Assembly: GCA_023434015.1 (NCBI GenBank)
Contig: JAEYTM010000096.1
Coordinates: 1-8,013 of the forward strand
Length of the DNA: 8,013 nt
Reading direction: 5' to 3'
Origin: Pseudomonadota bacterium
GTDB taxonomy: Bacteria > Pseudomonadota > Alphaproteobacteria > Caulobacterales > Caulobacteraceae
A program made the translations under genes and the position numbers. Below the pieces are notes generated by a model. The model saw only the letters and a program-made list of their open reading frames with translations. It had not been told where the DNA came from and did no database searches. This document shows, piece by piece, positions 6,740-8,013 of the stretch; within the stretch, counting starts at the first letter, position 1; each line of letters starts with the position of its first letter.

Positions 6740-7795
6740 TCAGGGGTCTGGCATTGCATATCCCGCACCATTTCCGAAGACCGTGCTCAGCATCAGCTCC
6801 AGGCGATGGCGATAGGTATGCTCGGCCAGGGCGCGGCGGCGGCCTGCCGCGGCGATTTCGGCGCGTTCGGCTTCGGCCGGGAGATAGCGACGGATCTTGG
6901 CATGCAGGTCGTCGCGGTCGTCGAAGGCGACGATCTCCTCGCCCGGGGTGAAGAGCCGGGGCAGGGCGGCGCGGCGATCGATCATCTGGAACCCGCCCGC
7001 GCCGGCGACCTCGAAAGCCCGGGCGTTGATGCCCCAGATCTCCGCGGGATGCAGGTTGTTGAGGACGATCCGGGCGGCGCGGAAGGCCTTCACCTTCTCC
7101 TCGCCGGTCACGTAGACGTTCTGCAGCATGGCCTCGACCTGTCCGACGGCGGCCCAGGACGGGGCCCGGTTGCCCCAGATTTTTACTTCGTAGTCAGACA
7201 GCTGCTCGAAAAAGCTGATCCGATAGGCGTAGAGGTTGCCTGCCGTGGCGATGTCGCAGCCGTAGCGTTCGCGGTCGGCGTCGGTCAGTTCGATGGCCGG
7301 CAGGCCGGCTTCCGAAAAGCACTCCGGCAGGTAGTGGAAACGGTCCGGCAGGGTGTGCCTCAGCGCGCTGACGATGTACGGGTCCTTGAAGAACAGCAGG
7401 TCGTAGCCGGCGTTCAGGAACATGTGCCGCCCGAAGCTCCAGATCGAGTCCGGATACCACAGCACCACCGGCGAGCGGGTGAGCTGCCGGATCTGTCGCA
7501 CCGAGTCCGGCGGCAGGAAGTCGTAGCAGCACAGCGTCAGGTCCACCGCGCCGGCGCGTTCGATCGCCGCGGCGATCCGCCGCTCGCGCCAACGGGAGCC
7601 CGGCCCGGTGCGCTCGAAGGTGTTCCAGCCCAGCGCCTTGGCCTGTTCCCAGCCGCGGCCCAGGCGGCCGGTGCGGGCCGTGGCCCGCGGTGAGGGATCG
7701 AGCAGGCTGACCGCGTGGCCCATCCGGCGCAGCTCGTCGCGGATGAGCGCGGCGAAGCCGTCGACATAGTCCTTTCCGATGACGAGGATGTTCAC
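6740..7795 (-). CDS. CgeB-family glycosyltransferase (GT-B fold)
   Basis: A 351-residue protein of the CgeB type (named after a Bacillus spore-coat protein but widespread in polysaccharide loci as glycosyltransferases). The N-terminal half begins MNILVIGKDYVDGF and holds VVLWYPDSIWSFG (110-122) and FHYLPECF (153-160), typical of the acceptor-side domain. The donor-side domain runs from DIATAGNLYAYR (181-192) through YEVKIWGN (202-209) and AARIVLNNLHP (240-250) to NARAFEVAGAGGFQMIDRR (257-275), the conserved region of the Glyco_trans_1_2 domain, then LFTPGEEIVAFDDRDDL (281-297) and EHTYRHRL near the end. The start is GTG at 7795, sharing GTGA with the stop of the upstream methyltransferase and preceded by GGAG five bases away. 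The longer reading up to 7990 is shadow sequence of the upstream gene. No membrane segment; probably cytoplasmic. Donor and acceptor are unknown. Confidence 0.9.
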   Translation of the reverse strand: MNILVIGKDYVDGFAALIRDELRRMGHAVSLLDPSPRATARTGRLGRGWEQAKALGWNTFERTGPGSRWRERRIAAAIERAGAVDLTLCCYDFLPPDSVRQIRQLTRSPVVLWYPDSIWSFGRHMFLNAGYDLLFFKDPYIVSALRHTLPDRFHYLPECFSEAGLPAIELTDADRERYGCDIATAGNLYAYRISFFEQLSDYEVKIWGNRAPSWAAVGQVEAMLQNVYVTGEEKVKAFRAARIVLNNLHPAEIWGINARAFEVAGAGGFQMIDRRAALPRLFTPGEEIVAFDDRDDLHAKIRRYLPAEAERAEIAAAGRRRALAEHTYRHRLELMLSTVFGNGAGYAMPDP

Positions 7796-8013
7796 GGCTT
7801 CTCCGCCACCAGCAGGGTGACGCGGCCCCACCGGCGCGGCAGCGCCCGGCCGGCGGTCTCGTCGATGAGGCGCAGCAGCGCCATGTAGGCCACGCCTCCG
7901 GCGCAGCCCAGCTCCAGCACCCTGTCCCCCGAGCGCAGGAATCTGCGGGCCGCCCAGATGTAGCCGTTGCTGATCAGCCAGAGCGGCCATTCGTGGAGAA
8001 GGCCGGCGCCGCG
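7792..8013 (-). CDS. Class I SAM methyltransferase-like protein, C-terminal part (runs off right edge)
   Basis: Only the last 73 codons are in the window; the frame is open from the edge to TGA at 7792-7794. Residues 31-40 of the visible part read RVLELGCAGG, a good match to SAM-binding motif I of class I methyltransferases. After that only 33 residues remain, ending WGRVTLLVAEKP, which looks like the final helix and strand of such an enzyme. A normal class I fold needs about 100 or more residues after motif I, so the middle of the domain (motifs II-III) appears to be missing without a frameshift. It could be an internally deleted, inactive methyltransferase, or a protein in which the motif resemblance is accidental. 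The stop overlaps the start of the CgeB-like gene as GTGA, so the gene is still part of the operon layout. The N-terminus is outside the window. Confidence 0.7.
   Translation of the reverse strand, partial: RGAGLLHEWPLWLISNGYIWAARRFLRSGDRVLELGCAGGVAYMALLRLIDETAGRALPRRWGRVTLLVAEKP
7801..7804 (-). promoter_or_regulatory. Shine-Dalgarno GGAG for the CgeB-like gene
   Basis: GGAG lies 5 bases before GTG at 7795, within the last codons of the upstream gene. Together with the GTGA overlap it fixes the start and suggests coupled translation of the two genes. Confidence 0.65.

Noticed and set aside
6710..7693. Plus-strand open frame of 327 codons
   Set aside because: Antisense to the CgeB-like gene, which has conserved motifs across its length; no domain seen in the plus frame.

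Overview
This 8 kb window is GC-rich, and every convincing gene lies on the minus strand, so transcription runs from right to left. The content is part of a surface-polysaccharide locus (O-antigen, capsule or exopolysaccharide). High GC, strong GC preference at third codon positions, tightly overlapping genes and frequent GTG starts suggest a high-GC proteobacterium, most likely an alphaproteobacterium of the Caulobacter/Phenylobacterium kind. That taxonomic placement is inference from base composition and gene style; no marker gene is present.

In transcription order the layout is: (1) the C-terminal end of a SAM methyltransferase-like protein entering from the right edge (7792-8013), which looks internally shortened; (2) a CgeB-type GT-B glycosyltransferase (6740-7795); (3) an extended short-chain dehydrogenase/reductase resembling UDP-glucuronate decarboxylases (5649-6668); (4) a GT2 glycosyltransferase (4702-5649); (5) a multi-spanning Wzy-like polymerase (3188-4705); (6) a GT4 glycosyltransferase (2032-3168); (7) and (8) two divergent FkbM-family methyltransferases (1128-1964 and 242-1084); (9) an in-frame open stretch after the last methyltransferase (44-241) holding a possible 41-residue gene (44-169) or the remnant of a lost gene. 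Several junctions overlap by 1-4 bases (GTGA, TAGTG, ATGA), the others are gaps of about 19-71 bases, and I see no terminator. The set reads as one operon.

A plausible joint role: the SDR enzyme makes a nucleotide sugar, the three glycosyltransferases (CgeB-like, GT2, GT4) build a repeat unit on a lipid carrier at the inner face of the membrane, the FkbM enzymes O-methylate sugar hydroxyls, and the Wzy-like protein polymerises flipped units on the periplasmic face. The initiating phosphoglycosyl transferase, Wzx flippase and export genes are not here and presumably lie outside the window.

I do not see an unknown defence or mobile system. The points most worth a second look are the methyltransferase whose SAM motif sits only 33 residues from its C-terminus, the coding-like tail behind the last FkbM gene, and the relaxed codon usage at the 5' end of that same FkbM gene.
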